Below are positions 32,452 through 44,924 of a stretch of DNA of 55,864 nt, piece by piece. Numbering within the stretch: position 1 is the stretch's first letter; every line of letters begins with the position of its first letter. The position numbers were made by a program, and so were the translations under genes. The notes beneath the pieces were generated by a model. That model saw only the letters and a list, made by a program, of their open reading frames with translations, was not told the DNA's origin and did no database searches. Origin of the DNA: Polyangia bacterium (GTDB lineage Bacteria > Myxococcota_A > Polyangia > Polyangiales > Sandaracinaceae); the NCBI GenBank assembly GCA_030426845.1, contig JAUHXR010000016.1:1-55864 (forward strand), written 5' to 3'.

Positions 32452-33800
32452 GGGGGTCCACACTCCAGCAGGACCACGACGTCGCGGTCCACGTAATCGG
32501 CGAGCGCGACGGTGCGCGCAGTCGAGGTGGTCGCCACGCTCACCTCGTCGGCCGCCACCAACGTCCCCAGGTCGGACGGGTCGAACGACGCGACGTAGCT
32601 CTCGAGCCCTTCGTCGAGGAGCGACAGCCGCACACCGGTGGATCCGCTGCGGACCACCGCCAGGTTGGGCGCGGCGGGGTAGAGCGAGATCCGATCGTCG
32701 CCGCCGCCTCCCGGCGCACCGACCGGCGGCCCGACCGACGACGGCCGCACCTGGGCGAGCGAGTAGTCGAACCCGTCCTCGAAGACCGCGTAGACGAACC
32801 CGGCCCCGCTCGCGAGCCCCCGGGCCCCGAGCGGGCCGAGGAGGGACTGGCTGCCGGCGTCGTCGCCGCTCACCGGGTCGAAGAAGCGGACGATCCCCGC
32901 GCCCTCGGCGACCGCCACGAGCGGGCCGTCGCTCGCGAGGGCCGGCGGGGAGACGCTCGCGACGAGCTCGCGTGGGGCCCGACCGGTCCGGTGGAGGACC
33001 CGCCGGCGCGGCGAGGGGCCGAGATCGACCACCACGTGCTCGGACCCGCTGTGGACGAGGATCTCGGCCGCGGTCGCCGGCTCGTCGCCGACGTCGGTGG
33101 GCGCGGCCGCGAGGCTCAGGTCCGACCCGACGGTGAGGCGCTGCGGCGGGGCATCGACCACGAGGTAGACGACGGCCCAGCCGTCGACCGAGGCGCTCAC
33201 CCGCAGCCGGGTCGCGGATCCCGGGAGGCCCGCGGCGACCTCGACCGGGGGATCGGCCGCGCCGTCGGCGCGGATGCGCTGCGCCAGGAGGCGGGAGCCG
33301 ACCCCGGTTCGGTCGAAGCCGAAGCGGACCAGCCCCTCGCCGTCCGCGACGAGACGGCTCGAGCTCATCTGCTGCGCCAGCTCGAACACCCGGGTGCCCG
33401 TCGCGCCCTCGTCGAGGCGGTCGTCGCAGTCCTGGTCGACCCCGTCGCAGAGCTCCGTCGCGTCGGGGAACACCGCCGGGTCGCGATCGTCGCAGTCGAG
33501 CCCGCACGGCGGCGGCGCGTAGCCGTCCGCGTCGGCGTCGACCGCGGGCCCGCCCTCGACGCACTCGCGGCGCACGCAGGCCACCGCCACGCAGGCGTCC
33601 GACGAGACGCAGTCGGTGTCGACCAGGCAGCCCTCGGAGGTGGTGGGGAGCGTCCCTCCGGTCGGCGGCCGCTCGCCGGCGCCGCAGCCGCGGAAGTCGG
33701 AGCCGCCCCAGAGGACCCACCCGAGCAGGAGCAGCGACGCCCCGCCGACGCGGCGAGCGACGCACGCGAGATCGGCGCGGCGCGGCACGCCGACGAGCAT
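32448..33800 (-). CDS. Exported protein with MopE-type metal-binding motif
   Basis: 450 residues. A hydrophobic N-terminal segment (about 20-35, [14 protein letters not shown]) suggests export. A Cys-rich stretch is followed by [20 protein letters not shown] and [17 protein letters not shown] (about 80-125), the repeated Asp/Cys pattern of the MopE/putative metal-binding motif family common in myxobacteria. The rest (about 130-450) looks like a beta-propeller-like surface domain with Ser/Asp/Val-rich repeats. The ATG at 33800 is divergent from tilS. It overlaps orn by four bases. Metal binding is inferred from family, not shown. Confidence 0.75.
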   Translation of the reverse strand: MLVGVPRRADLACVARRVGGASLLLLGWVLWGGSDFRGCGAGERPPTGGTLPTTSEGCLVDTDCVSSDACVAVACVRRECVEGGPAVDADADGYAPPPCGLDCDDRDPAVFPDATELCDGVDQDCDDRLDEGATGTRVFELAQQMSSSRLVADGEGLVRFGFDRTGVGSRLLAQRIRADGAADPPVEVAAGLPGSATRLRVSASVDGWAVVYLVVDAPPQRLTVGSDLSLAAAPTDVGDEPATAAEILVHSGSEHVVVDLGPSPRRRVLHRTGRAPRELVASVSPPALASDGPLVAVAEGAGIVRFFDPVSGDDAGSQSLLGPLGARGLASGAGFVYAVFEDGFDYSLAQVRPSSVGPPVGAPGGGGDDRISLYPAAPNLAVVRSGSTGVRLSLLDEGLESYVASFDPSDLGTLVAADEVSVATTSTARTVALADYVDRDVVVLLECGPP

Positions 33801-33933
33801 AGTGCGGCGATCCGGCGGTTTGAAGGGGAGATGCGCGCCCCGGCAAGGCGCGCTGACACGGCTCCGGGGGGCTCGGGCGCCGCGACAAACCGCGGGTGTG
33901 GCGCGCGGCGCCTGGGCCACCGATGCTTCGGGG

Positions 33934-34911
33934 GTGCTGATCGCCCGTGTGCGCCGGACGCTCCGAGAGCGCGCCCTCCTCGCGGGCGGCGAGCGCGTCC
34001 TCGTGGCGATCTCTGGCGGCCCCGACTCGGCCGCGCTCCTGCACGTCCTCCTGCGGCTCGCGCCCGAGCTGTCCCTCACGCTCGCCGCGGCCTCGGTCGA
34101 TCACCGGCTCCGGCCCGGCTCGGCGCGCGACGTCGAGGTCGCGGCCGGGCTCGCCGCGCGGCTCGAGGTCCCCTTCGCCGCCCTCGCGGTGGACGTCGCG
34201 CCGGGCGGGTCGCTCCAGGCGGCGGCCCGGGACGCCCGCTACGCGGCGCTCCGCGCTCACGCCGAGACCCTCGGCGCGAGCCGCGTGGCGGTCGGGCACA
34301 CCCTCGACGACCAGGCCGAGACGGTGCTCGCCCGTCTGCTCCGGGGCGCGCCGCTCGCGGGGCTCGGGGCGATCGCGCCTCGCCGCGCCGACGGAGTCGT
34401 CCGGCCGCTCCTCGACTGCCGGCGAGACGAGGTGCGGGCCCACGTGGCGCGCTTCGCGCTGCCCCACGTGGCCGATCCCTCCAACGACGATCCCCGCTTC
34501 GGCCGGGTGCGCGTGCGCCACGAGCTGCTGCCCGTCCTCGCGGGCGAAGATCCCCGGGTCGCGGTTCACCTGGCCCGCCTCGCGGACGAGGCACGCGACG
34601 TCGCCGACTGGGTCGCCGCGGAGCTGCGGTCCCTCGGGCCCCTCCTCGTGGCCGGTCCGCTGCCCCGCGCCGAGGTGCTCGCCCACCCCCGCCCGGTCGC
34701 CCACGCCGCGATCGCCCGCTGGGTCGAGGCGCGCTCCGGCCAGGCGCCCAAGGGGGCCCACGTCGAGGCGATCGCGGCCCTCCGCGACGGGGGGGAGGTT
34801 CTGATCGGGGGCGAGTGGGTCGTACGGATCGAGGGGGGAGCCTGGTGCGCGCGACGTGAGCCAGATCACCCGACGCGCAGCGGTTCTTCACACGCCGCCA
34901 ACACGGAATGA
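33934..34911 (+). CDS. tilS: tRNA(Ile)-lysidine synthetase
   Basis: TilS converts the wobble C of tRNA-Ile2 (anticodon CAU) to lysidine so that it reads AUA. The 325-residue protein has the PP-loop motif [11 protein letters not shown] (near 28-38), VDHRLRPGS, the LDDQAETVL helix and [19 protein letters not shown]. The GTG at 33934 is preferred; an in-frame GTG at 33898 is possible. Its likely substrate tRNA lies at 11536-11609 in this window. The tilS-ftsH order is conserved in many bacteria. Confidence 0.92.
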   Translation: MLIARVRRTLRERALLAGGERVLVAISGGPDSAALLHVLLRLAPELSLTLAAASVDHRLRPGSARDVEVAAGLAARLEVPFAALAVDVAPGGSLQAAARDARYAALRAHAETLGASRVAVGHTLDDQAETVLARLLRGAPLAGLGAIAPRRADGVVRPLLDCRRDEVRAHVARFALPHVADPSNDDPRFGRVRVRHELLPVLAGEDPRVAVHLARLADEARDVADWVAAELRSLGPLLVAGPLPRAEVLAHPRPVAHAAIARWVEARSGQAPKGAHVEAIAALRDGGEVLIGGEWVVRIEGGAWCARREPDHPTRSGSSHAANTE

Positions 34912-34944
34912 ACGCTCCGAGCCCAGGTTACGTCGAAGCCTCCA

Positions 34945-34970
34945 GAAATCCCCCGAAATTTGGGGGTTTC
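34945..34970 (+). terminator. Weak hairpin after tilS
   Basis: CCCCC and GGGGG flank an AAATTT-containing loop, and the outer GAAA/TTTC pairs around a bulge, followed by a short T stretch. This suggests partial termination between tilS and ftsH. Confidence 0.45.
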
Positions 34971-34995
34971 CGCGGGCTCCGAGAGGCCCCACGAG

Positions 34996-35024
34996 ATTGA
35001 TGTACTGCAATGGGTATGCTAGCT
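34996..35024 (+). promoter_or_regulatory. Candidate ftsH promoter region
   Basis: A locally AT-richer segment contains TTGATG followed after 17 bases by TAGCTA, about 45 bases before the GTG of ftsH. The -10 match is poor, so a different sigma factor such as the sigma-32-like one is possible. Confidence 0.3.
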
Positions 35025-35065
35025 AACAAGTCTCCCTCCCACCCTCTACGGCCGTAAGGGATCCC

Positions 35066-36994
<1,929 letters not shown>

Positions 36995-36998
36995 GCGG

Positions 36999-37889
36999 AT
37001 GGCGGAGCCTGCGCGCTCCAAGACCGGATCGACGACGCCCGCGCTCGAGCCCCAGGCTCGGCGCGGGTGTGCCGTGTGGGGGGTGCTCAACGTCACGCCC
37101 GACTCCTTCTCGGACGGCGGGCGGTTCCTCGCGGTAGACGCGGCGGTGGCCCAGGCCGAGCGGATGCTCGCCGAGGGCGCCGACGTCATCGATGTGGGCG
37201 GCGAGAGCTCACGCCCTCCCGGCGCGACCTACGGCGCGGGGGCGGCGCGGGTGCCGGCGGCGGAGGAGCTCGCCCGGGTGGTCCCGGTCATCGAGCGCCT
37301 CGCGGGCGGCGCGGTGGTCAGCGTCGACACGGTCAAGGGCGAGGTCGCCCGCGCGGCCATCCAGGCCGGGGCGCGCTACGTCAACGACGTCTCCGGGGGC
37401 CTCGACGACGACCTGCTCAGGGCGGTCGCGGAGAGCGACGCCGAGCTGATCCTGATGCACACCCGGGCCGGCGGAAAGGTGGACGAAACCACCTGCCGCT
37501 ACGACGATGTCGTCGTGGACGTCCGACGCGAGCTCCTCGAGGGGGTGGCGCGGGCGCGGCGCTTCGGCGTCGCCCCCGAGCGCGTGTGGATCGATCCGGG
37601 GATCGGCTTCGCCAAGACGGCTCGTCAGTCCGCGCGGCTGCTCGGCTCCCTCGACGCCCTCGTCTCGACCGGGCACCGCGTGCTGGTGGGCGCCTCGCGC
37701 AAGAGCTTCATCGCCGGCCTCATGACCGCGCGCGGCGCCGAGGCCCCGGGCCCGGAGGATCGCCTCGGAGGGAGCCTCGCGGCGGTCAGCGCGGCCGCGC
37801 TCGCCGGCTGCGCGGCGGTGCGCGTCCACGACGTCTTCGAGAGCGTGCAGGCGGCGCGCGTCGCCGAGGCGATGCGGGGGCCGACGTGA
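36999..37889 (+). CDS. folP: Dihydropteroate synthase
   Basis: Condenses 6-hydroxymethyl-dihydropterin pyrophosphate with p-aminobenzoate in folate synthesis; target of sulfonamides. The 296-residue TIM barrel shows GVLNVTPDSFSDGG (about 28-41), VIDVGGESSRPP, NDVSGG, IDPGIGF and GASRKSFIAGL. The first ~22 residues are a non-conserved extension. ATG 36999 lies close behind ftsH. Its stop overlaps the cdaA GTG start (GTGA). The ftsH-folP-cdaA order resembles that seen in several deltaproteobacterial-type genomes. Confidence 0.95.
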   Translation: MAEPARSKTGSTTPALEPQARRGCAVWGVLNVTPDSFSDGGRFLAVDAAVAQAERMLAEGADVIDVGGESSRPPGATYGAGAARVPAAEELARVVPVIERLAGGAVVSVDTVKGEVARAAIQAGARYVNDVSGGLDDDLLRAVAESDAELILMHTRAGGKVDETTCRYDDVVVDVRRELLEGVARARRFGVAPERVWIDPGIGFAKTARQSARLLGSLDALVSTGHRVLVGASRKSFIAGLMTARGAEAPGPEDRLGGSLAAVSAAALAGCAAVRVHDVFESVQAARVAEAMRGPT

Positions 37890-38845
37890 GCGGCCTGCTC
37901 GACTGGATCAACGCGTTCATCCTCGAGCGCGAGCTCACGCAGGTGCTCGTCGACGTCCTCGACATCCTGATCGTCGCGTACCTCTTCTACCGCGTCCTCC
38001 TGCTCATCCGCGGCACCCGCGCGATGCAGATGGGCATCGGCATCGTGGCGGTGTTCCTCGTCTACACCCTCGCGCGCCGCTTCAACCTCATCACGCTCTT
38101 CAGCATCCTCGACACGCTGCTGACCTACGTGGTGCTGATCATCGTCGTCCTCTTCCAGAACGACATCCGCCGCGCGCTGATGCGGGTCGGCAACCAGCGG
38201 TTCTTCCGCCGCGGCCAGAGCGCGCGCGATTCGCAGGTGATCGAGGAGGTCGTCAAGGCCGCGGCCGCGCTCGCCCAGAAGCGCATCGGCGCGCTGATCG
38301 TCTTCGAGCGCGAGGCCTCGATCGACGAGTTCATCGAGCACGGGACGAAGCTCGACGCGGCCGTGAGCAAGGAGCTGCTCTACAGCATCTTCGTCCCGAG
38401 CTACGAGAACCCGATGCACGACGGAGCGGTGCTCATCCGCGACGGACGGCTCTTCGAGGCGGGCGTCTTCTTACCGCTCACCGAGAGCACGAAGGTCGAC
38501 CGCAGCTTCGGCACGAGACACCGCGCGGCGATCGGCATCTCCGAGGAGACCGACGCGGTGGTCGTGGTGGTGAGCGAGGAGCGCGGCAGCGCGAGCCTCT
38601 GCTTCGGCGGCAACATCGTCCGCGACCTCGACCCCAACATGCTGCGGCAGGCGCTCATCGGGCTCTTCGACAAGCCGGTGAGCCGCGAGGCCAAGGAGAA
38701 GGCGGCGGCCGCGGCCGCGGCGGCCAAGGAGCGCGCACGCAAGGCCAAGGAGGGCACCGGCAAGAGCGAGCCGCCGATCGCGAGCGCGTCCTCGCCCGGC
38801 CTCGTCTCGCTCTCCGCCAAGGAAGCCGAGGAGAGCTCGCCGTGA
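37886..38845 (+). CDS. cdaA: Diadenylate cyclase CdaA (c-di-AMP synthase)
   Basis: Synthesises c-di-AMP from two ATP; in other bacteria this controls osmolyte and K+ transport and wall homeostasis. The 319-residue protein has three N-terminal membrane helices (about 20-38, 45-62 and 66-88) and a DisA_N domain (about 110-270). The catalytic DGA (MHDGAVLI) and RHR (GTRHRAAIG) motifs are present. A ~50-residue Lys/Ala-rich C-terminal extension is unusual. GTG starts and stops overlap folP and ybbR (GTGA at both ends). Codon 196 is TTA. Confidence 0.93.
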   Translation: MSGLLDWINAFILERELTQVLVDVLDILIVAYLFYRVLLLIRGTRAMQMGIGIVAVFLVYTLARRFNLITLFSILDTLLTYVVLIIVVLFQNDIRRALMRVGNQRFFRRGQSARDSQVIEEVVKAAAALAQKRIGALIVFEREASIDEFIEHGTKLDAAVSKELLYSIFVPSYENPMHDGAVLIRDGRLFEAGVFLPLTESTKVDRSFGTRHRAAIGISEETDAVVVVVSEERGSASLCFGGNIVRDLDPNMLRQALIGLFDKPVSREAKEKAAAAAAAAKERARKAKEGTGKSEPPIASASSPGLVSLSAKEAEESSP

Positions 38846-39789
38846 GCCTCGCCTCCAAGCTCGGCGCGGCCGCGCGCCGGGCGGTGACGGAGAACGTCGC
38901 GCTCAAGCTGATCGCGCTCATCGGCTCGATCGGCCTCTTCGTGATCGTGCGCGGCACCGAGGACGCCCAGACGGTGGTCCCCGTCGAGGTGGTCGCGCTC
39001 CTGCCGCCGCCGAGCACCCAGCGGATGCTCACCAACGAGATCCCGGACGAGATCCGCGTGACCCTGCGCGGGTCGCGCGCCGTCCTCAACTCCGTCCGCC
39101 GCGACGGCATGCCGCCCATCCAGATGGATCTGCGGGACGCGGCGGAGCCGTTCTACTACTTCGACCAGGACGAGCTCGAGCTGCCCGCGGGGACCGCGGT
39201 GGTGCAGCTCGCGCCGGCCGCGGTGCCGCTCACCTGGGTCGACCGGGCGGAGCGCCGCCTCCCCGTCTCGCCGCAGATGGCGGGCGACCTCGCGCCGGGG
39301 CACCTGCGCGTCGGCACCACGGTCGAGCCCGCGTCCGTCACGGTGCGCGGCGCGGCCTCCGAGGTGAACCGGCTCGAGAGCATCGCGACTCAGCCAGTGG
39401 ACCTGACGGGCCTCGGCTCCGGTCGGCACGAGCGCCAGGTCGCGCTCGTCGCGCTGCCCGATCACGTGGCCTACGTCGACGCGGTGAGCGTCCTCGTGGC
39501 GGTGACGATCGAGGAAGAGGAGGCGACTCGCCGCCTGCGCGACGTGGAGGTCGCGGTGATCGGCAGCGCCGGCGTCACGGTGCGACCGGAGACGGTCAAC
39601 GTGCGCCTCCAAGGCCCACGTGCCCGCATCGACGACCTGCACCCGCGGCGGGTGATCCCCTTCGTCGACGTCAGCGAGCTCGACCTCTCCGCCGGCGCGC
39701 AGCCGCTCCAGCTCCAGTTCCGGCCCGTCCCCGACGGGATGACGGTGGTGGCGGAGCCGTCCGAGGTGCTCGTCGTGCCGGCGCGCTGA
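38842..39789 (+). CDS. ybbR: YbbR-domain regulator of CdaA (CdaR)
   Basis: Membrane-anchored extracytoplasmic protein that modulates CdaA in Firmicutes. The 315-residue protein has one N-terminal helix (about 21-38, LKLIALIGSIGLFVIVRG) and YbbR-type beta domains (about 45-305, with PVEV, VEPASVTVRG and VRPETVNVRLQGP). The GTG at 38842 overlaps the cdaA stop. A 16-base tandem array begins at its stop codon, and the convergent sigma-54 activator gene ends 148 bases later. Confidence 0.88.
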   Translation: MSLASKLGAAARRAVTENVALKLIALIGSIGLFVIVRGTEDAQTVVPVEVVALLPPPSTQRMLTNEIPDEIRVTLRGSRAVLNSVRRDGMPPIQMDLRDAAEPFYYFDQDELELPAGTAVVQLAPAAVPLTWVDRAERRLPVSPQMAGDLAPGHLRVGTTVEPASVTVRGAASEVNRLESIATQPVDLTGLGSGRHERQVALVALPDHVAYVDAVSVLVAVTIEEEEATRRLRDVEVAVIGSAGVTVRPETVNVRLQGPRARIDDLHPRRVIPFVDVSELDLSAGAQPLQLQFRPVPDGMTVVAEPSEVLVVPAR

Positions 39790-39915
39790 GCTGCAAGCGC
39801 GCAGAGCTGCCGTCGCGCAGGGCTGCCGTCGCGCAGGGCTGCCGTCGCGCAGAGCTGCCGTCGCGCAGAGCTGCCGTCGCGCAGAGGTGCCAGCGTGCAG
39901 AGCTGCCGTCGCGCT
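39788..39915. repeat. Tandem array, 8 x 16 bp, starting at the ybbR stop
   Basis: Eight 16-base units of consensus GAGCTGCCGTCGCGCA start inside the ybbR TGA. Units 2, 5 and 6 are identical, units 3 and 4 differ by one base, and units 1, 7 and 8 are degenerate. The array fills most of the 148-base gap between convergent ybbR and the AcoR-type gene. Confidence 0.95.
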
Positions 39916-39937
39916 GACCCGTTCTGTTCGCGGTGCG

Positions 39938-41887
39938 CTACTTGCCGAGGTCGACGCCGTTGCGCCGCGCCATGCGGTACAGCGTGCTGCGCGCCACGCC
40001 GAGCTCGCGCGCGGCCGCGCTGACGTTGCCGCCGTGAGCCGCGAGGGCGCGCCGGAGCGCGTCGGCCTCCGCGCGGCGCAGCGCGCCTCCCTCCGCCGGC
40101 GCGGCGGCCCGCGCAGGCGGCGTCACCGCGCGCAGGTCGAGCGGCAGGTGCGCGACGTCGATCACGCGCGAGCCGGCGCCCCGCGCCGTCACGAGCGACA
40201 CGTCGATCACGCTGAGCAGCTCGCGCACGTTGCCCGGCCAGGGATGCTGCGCGACGAGCGCCTCTGCCTCGGGGCTCAGGCTCGCCTCGTCGCGCCAGCC
40301 CGCGCGCGCTGCGCGCTCGGCGAGGAGGTGACGCGCGAGCGGCAGCCGGTCCTCGCGGTCGCGCAGCGCGGGCAGCCGCACCGCGGCGCCCTTCAGGCGG
40401 TAGAAGAGGTCCTGCCGGAAGCTCCCGTCGGCGACCGCGCGATCGAGGTCGCGGCAGGTCGCGCAGATCACGCGGACGTCGCAGCGCTCCGGCTTCGGGT
40501 CGCCGACTCGGTGGTAGGCGCCGGTCTCGAGCACGCGGAGCAGCGCGGCTTGCATCGCGAGAGGCATCTCGGCCACCTCGTCGAGGAACAGGGTCCCCCC
40601 GCTCGCGGCGTGGAGCAGGCCGGTCCTCCCGCCGGGCGCCGCGCCGGTGAACGCGCCCGGGGCGTAGCCGAACAGCTCGCTCTCGAGGAGCGACGGAGCG
40701 ACCGCGCCGCAGTTCAGCGCCACGAAGGGGCCCTGGGCGCGCGGGCTCGCGTCGTGGATCGCGTGCGCGAAGAGCTCCTTGCCCGACCCCGTCTCGGCGA
40801 GGAGCATCACGGGCAGGTCGCTCTCCGCGACGAGACGCGCCCAGTCGATGGCCTGCCGGAGCGCGGCGTCGCGCGCGAAGATCCGGCCGAACGGGTCGCG
40901 CGCCAGGGCGGGGGCGGGGCGCCGGCTCGGCTCGAGGTGGGCGAGCACCGCCAGGGCCTCGCCGCGCGCGCCCAGGACTGGCTCGGCCCGGAGCCGCAGC
41001 CGCGCGCCGTCCACCGTGCGCACCTCGCGTCCGCCCGGGGACGGGGCGATCGCCTCCGCGACGAGCGCGGGCCACCCGATGCCGATCGCGTCGACCGGGC
41101 CGCCCGCGAGGCGCCCGCTCAGGAGGCTCCGCGCCGCGCCGTTCGCCGTCGCGACCCGCCCCGGCGCCTCGACCAGCACGGCCGCGTCGCGGCTCCGCTC
41201 GACCGCCCGAACGAGCGCCCGCAGCACCGTCCCGCCCGCCGACGCGTAGGCCTCCAGGCGGAGCAGCTCGGTGAGGACGCCGGCCGCGCCGAGCACCGCC
41301 CGGCCGACCTCGGGGCGCGCGTTCTCGACCCGCGACGTCGCGTCCACCACCGCTACGACCTCGCCGCGTACGTCGAGCACCGGCGCGGCGAAGCAGGCGA
41401 GCCCGTGGTAGCGCCGGCCGAAGTGCCCGCGGCCGAGGACCACCGTGGGCCGCGCCTCGGCGGCCGCGGTACCGATCGCGTTCGTGCCGCGAACCGCCTC
41501 GCCCCAGGACGCGCCCTCGATCAGCCGGACGCGCCGCGCCTCCTCGCGGAACCCGGCGCCTCCGTCGCTGCGCACCACCACGCCGTCGCGGTCGGCAAGC
41601 AGGAGCACGAAGTCGTGCTCGGACACCTGCTTGGCCGCGCGCGCGAGGGCGGCCGCGCCGAGCGCCTCGATGGCCTCGACGTGCTCGCCGCGGAGCCGGA
41701 GCGCCTCGCCGCGCACGAGCGCCTCCTCCGCCGGCGGTCCCGCGGCCGGCGCCCCGAGGCGCTGAGCCCGCGTCCACCGATCCCAGTGCGCGCGGTGGTC
41801 TCGGCGGCGGCTCCCCCGATCCTCGTGGAACGCTCGCCAGACGCCTTCGGAGACGTTGTCGAGCACGAGGACGTCGGCGGAGCTCAC
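39938..41887 (-). CDS. AcoR-type sigma-54-dependent transcriptional activator
   Basis: About 649 residues. The N-terminal GAF domain shows GASWGEAVRGTNAIGTAA, typical of AcoR/DhaR-like sensors. A PAS-like middle follows, then an AAA+ domain with Walker A LLAETGSGKELFA and the sigma-54 loop GAFTGA, and DEVAEMPL as Walker B. The C-terminal Fis helix-turn-helix ends NVSAAARELGVARSTLYRMARR. I set the start at GTG 41887 rather than 41959, because GC at codon third position falls sharply upstream of 41887. It is divergent from aldB and the sigma-54 promoter there, its presumed target. Confidence 0.9.
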   Translation of the reverse strand: MSSADVLVLDNVSEGVWRAFHEDRGSRRRDHRAHWDRWTRAQRLGAPAAGPPAEEALVRGEALRLRGEHVEAIEALGAAALARAAKQVSEHDFVLLLADRDGVVVRSDGGAGFREEARRVRLIEGASWGEAVRGTNAIGTAAAEARPTVVLGRGHFGRRYHGLACFAAPVLDVRGEVVAVVDATSRVENARPEVGRAVLGAAGVLTELLRLEAYASAGGTVLRALVRAVERSRDAAVLVEAPGRVATANGAARSLLSGRLAGGPVDAIGIGWPALVAEAIAPSPGGREVRTVDGARLRLRAEPVLGARGEALAVLAHLEPSRRPAPALARDPFGRIFARDAALRQAIDWARLVAESDLPVMLLAETGSGKELFAHAIHDASPRAQGPFVALNCGAVAPSLLESELFGYAPGAFTGAAPGGRTGLLHAASGGTLFLDEVAEMPLAMQAALLRVLETGAYHRVGDPKPERCDVRVICATCRDLDRAVADGSFRQDLFYRLKGAAVRLPALRDREDRLPLARHLLAERAARAGWRDEASLSPEAEALVAQHPWPGNVRELLSVIDVSLVTARGAGSRVIDVAHLPLDLRAVTPPARAAAPAEGGALRRAEADALRRALAAHGGNVSAAARELGVARSTLYRMARRNGVDLGK

Positions 41888-41899
41888 TCCTTCACTGAT

Positions 41900-41914
41900 G
41901 CACCCCCGAGGTGC
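41900..41914. promoter_or_regulatory. Inverted repeat upstream of aldB (possible activator site)
   Basis: GCACC-CCCGA-GGTGC is a perfect 5-bp dyad about 105 bases before the -24 element. A second dyad, GTT-GCGG-AAC at 41962-41971, lies between them. Either could be an enhancer site of the divergent AcoR-type activator. Confidence 0.35.
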
Positions 41915-42019
41915 GAACCACAAGGGTGGAGCGGGATCTGACGCGTCTCGCGGCGACACGTGTTGCGGAACGCTCCACCTCGCGACGGCGGGTCCAGGGC
42001 GAGGGCCCTCGGCGCGCGC

Positions 42020-42035
42020 TGGTACGTCGGCTGCA
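42020..42035 (+). promoter_or_regulatory. Sigma-54 (-24/-12) promoter of aldB
   Basis: TGGTACGTCGGCTGCA matches the TGGCACGN4TTGCA consensus at ten of twelve specified positions, with the GG and GC elements correctly spaced. It predicts a start near 42046, followed by AGGAGG and the ATG at 42065. Confidence 0.8.
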
Positions 42036-42064
42036 CGGTGGCCGCCTCAAAGGAGGGCATTCTC

Positions 42065-43585
<1,521 letters not shown>

Positions 43586-43586
43586 G

Positions 43587-43928
43587 ATGTCCGCGCGCGT
43601 CGAGGCCACCGAGGCCGCGGTCCAGCTCGTGCGTGAGCTGGCCCGCGAGCACGGGCCGCTGATGTTCCATCAGTCCGGCGGCTGCTGCGACGGGAGCGCG
43701 CCCATGTGCTACCCGGCCGGCGAGCTGCGGATCGGCGCGCGGGACGTCCTGCTCGGCGAGATCGAGGGCTGCCCGTTCTACATCGGCGGCGAGCAGTGGG
43801 AGCGGTGGAAGCACACGCGCCTCGTGCTCGACGTCGTGCCGGGCCGCGGCGCCGGCTTCTCGCTCGAGGCCCCCCGCGGCGTCCGCTTCCTGATCCGCTC
43901 GGAGCTCTGCGAGCCCTCCGGGGCTTGA
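43587..43928 (+). CDS. DUF779 protein, partner of aldehyde dehydrogenase
   Basis: 113 residues with the DUF779 signature HQSGGCCDGSAPMC (about 28-41), whose clustered Cys suggest metal or redox chemistry, and CPFYIGGEQWERWKHT further on. DUF779 genes are recurrently adjacent to aldB/exaC aldehyde dehydrogenases; the molecular role is not established. ATG 43587 is immediately downstream of aldB, clearly co-transcribed from the sigma-54 promoter. A long hairpin terminates the unit. Confidence 0.85.
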   Translation: MSARVEATEAAVQLVRELAREHGPLMFHQSGGCCDGSAPMCYPAGELRIGARDVLLGEIEGCPFYIGGEQWERWKHTRLVLDVVPGRGAGFSLEAPRGVRFLIRSELCEPSGA

Positions 43929-43941
43929 GCCCGAGCCCTCC

Positions 43942-43984
43942 GGCCCGCGCGGCGCCAATCCCCCCCAACGGCGTCGCGCGGGCC
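43942..43984. terminator. Bidirectional terminator-like hairpin between DUF779 and the aldo/keto reductase gene
   Basis: A 15-bp stem with one G-U pair (arms 43942-43956 and 43970-43984) encloses a 13-base loop, between the convergent stops at 43928 and 44046. There is no T-run. Confidence 0.6.
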
Positions 43985-44045
43985 ACCCATCTCTCGGTCG
44001 CGCGCGGCGCGACGGGCGCGTCCGTCCTGGCCTCCGGGGGCGCGC

Positions 44046-44924
44046 TCAGCGGCCGCAGGCGAGGAGCGCGGCGACGTCGTCCTCACCGAGCGCGAGGTCG
44101 CGGGCCGCGAGGTCCTCGCGCATGTGCTCGCTCGACGTGGTGCCGGTCAGGGGCAGCATCCCGAGCGCGGCCGCGAAGCGGAAGACGAGCTGCGGCACGG
44201 TGGCGCCACGCGCGGCCGCGAGCGCCTCGACCGCCGGCGCCTCGAGCTCGCGGCGGTTCGCGGTGAGGAGCGAGAAGCCCTGGTACACGACGCCGTGCCG
44301 GTCCGCGACCTTGCGCACCCGCGCGTCCCAGCCGCGCGACGCGTAGCAGCGGTTCTGGACGAACGCCGGTCGGATCCGCGCGAGGCCTGCGAGCTCGTCG
44401 AGCTGATCCGCCCCAACGTTGCTCACCCCGAGCGCACGCGTCACGCCCTCGTCGACCAGGCGCTCCATCGCCTGCCACGCGGCCCAGTCGGCGTCGGTCA
44501 GGCCGACCGCCTGCGCGGGGCCGTGGAGGACGAGCGAGTCGAGCCGCTCGAGGCCGAGGTGGGCGAGGGAGCGGCGCGCGCTCTGTGCCACCTGCTCGCC
44601 GATCGGCGCGCGGGGATCGTAGGGGAGCCGGTGGTCCTGCCCGCGCGCGAACGTGAACTTGGTCTGCACGAACAGCGCGTCGCGGCTCACCCGCCCGCCG
44701 TCGAGCGCGGCCCGCAGCGCCTCGCCGACGCCGGCCTCGTGGTAGTGCTTGCGCTGGTTCGCGGTGTCGATCGCGCGGAAGCCCGCGTCGAGGGCGCGGC
44801 TCACGCAGTCCGCGGTCGCGTCCTCCTTCCAGGCGGTGCCGTACATCAGCCACGGCACCCGGACCGCCGCCCCGTCGGGCCCCGCCGCGCGCCCGGCCTC
44901 GAGCTCGGCGGGGGCGGCGCTCAC
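44046..44924 (-). CDS. Aldo/keto reductase
   Basis: 292-residue NADPH-type oxidoreductase of the AKR superfamily, reducing an aldehyde or ketone of unknown identity. The catalytic tetrad is visible: Asp in FRAIDTANQ with a nearby Tyr in KHYHEAGVG, Lys in LFVQTKFTF, and His in SLVLHGP. The Tyr sits a few residues later than in the usual DTAxxYG layout, so the alignment should be checked. The C-terminal phosphate-binding region includes LTGTTSSEHMREDL. The GTG at 44924 overlaps the glmM stop (GTGA), making it the last gene of the glmM transcript. Confidence 0.85.
   Translation of the reverse strand: MSAAPAELEAGRAAGPDGAAVRVPWLMYGTAWKEDATADCVSRALDAGFRAIDTANQRKHYHEAGVGEALRAALDGGRVSRDALFVQTKFTFARGQDHRLPYDPRAPIGEQVAQSARRSLAHLGLERLDSLVLHGPAQAVGLTDADWAAWQAMERLVDEGVTRALGVSNVGADQLDELAGLARIRPAFVQNRCYASRGWDARVRKVADRHGVVYQGFSLLTANRRELEAPAVEALAAARGATVPQLVFRFAAALGMLPLTGTTSSEHMREDLAARDLALGEDDVAALLACGR

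Noticed and set aside
41888-41959. Upstream start of the AcoR-type gene at 41959
   Set aside because: GC at codon third position drops over these 24 codons and the stretch holds an inverted repeat. It is more likely intergenic, although the start is not certain.
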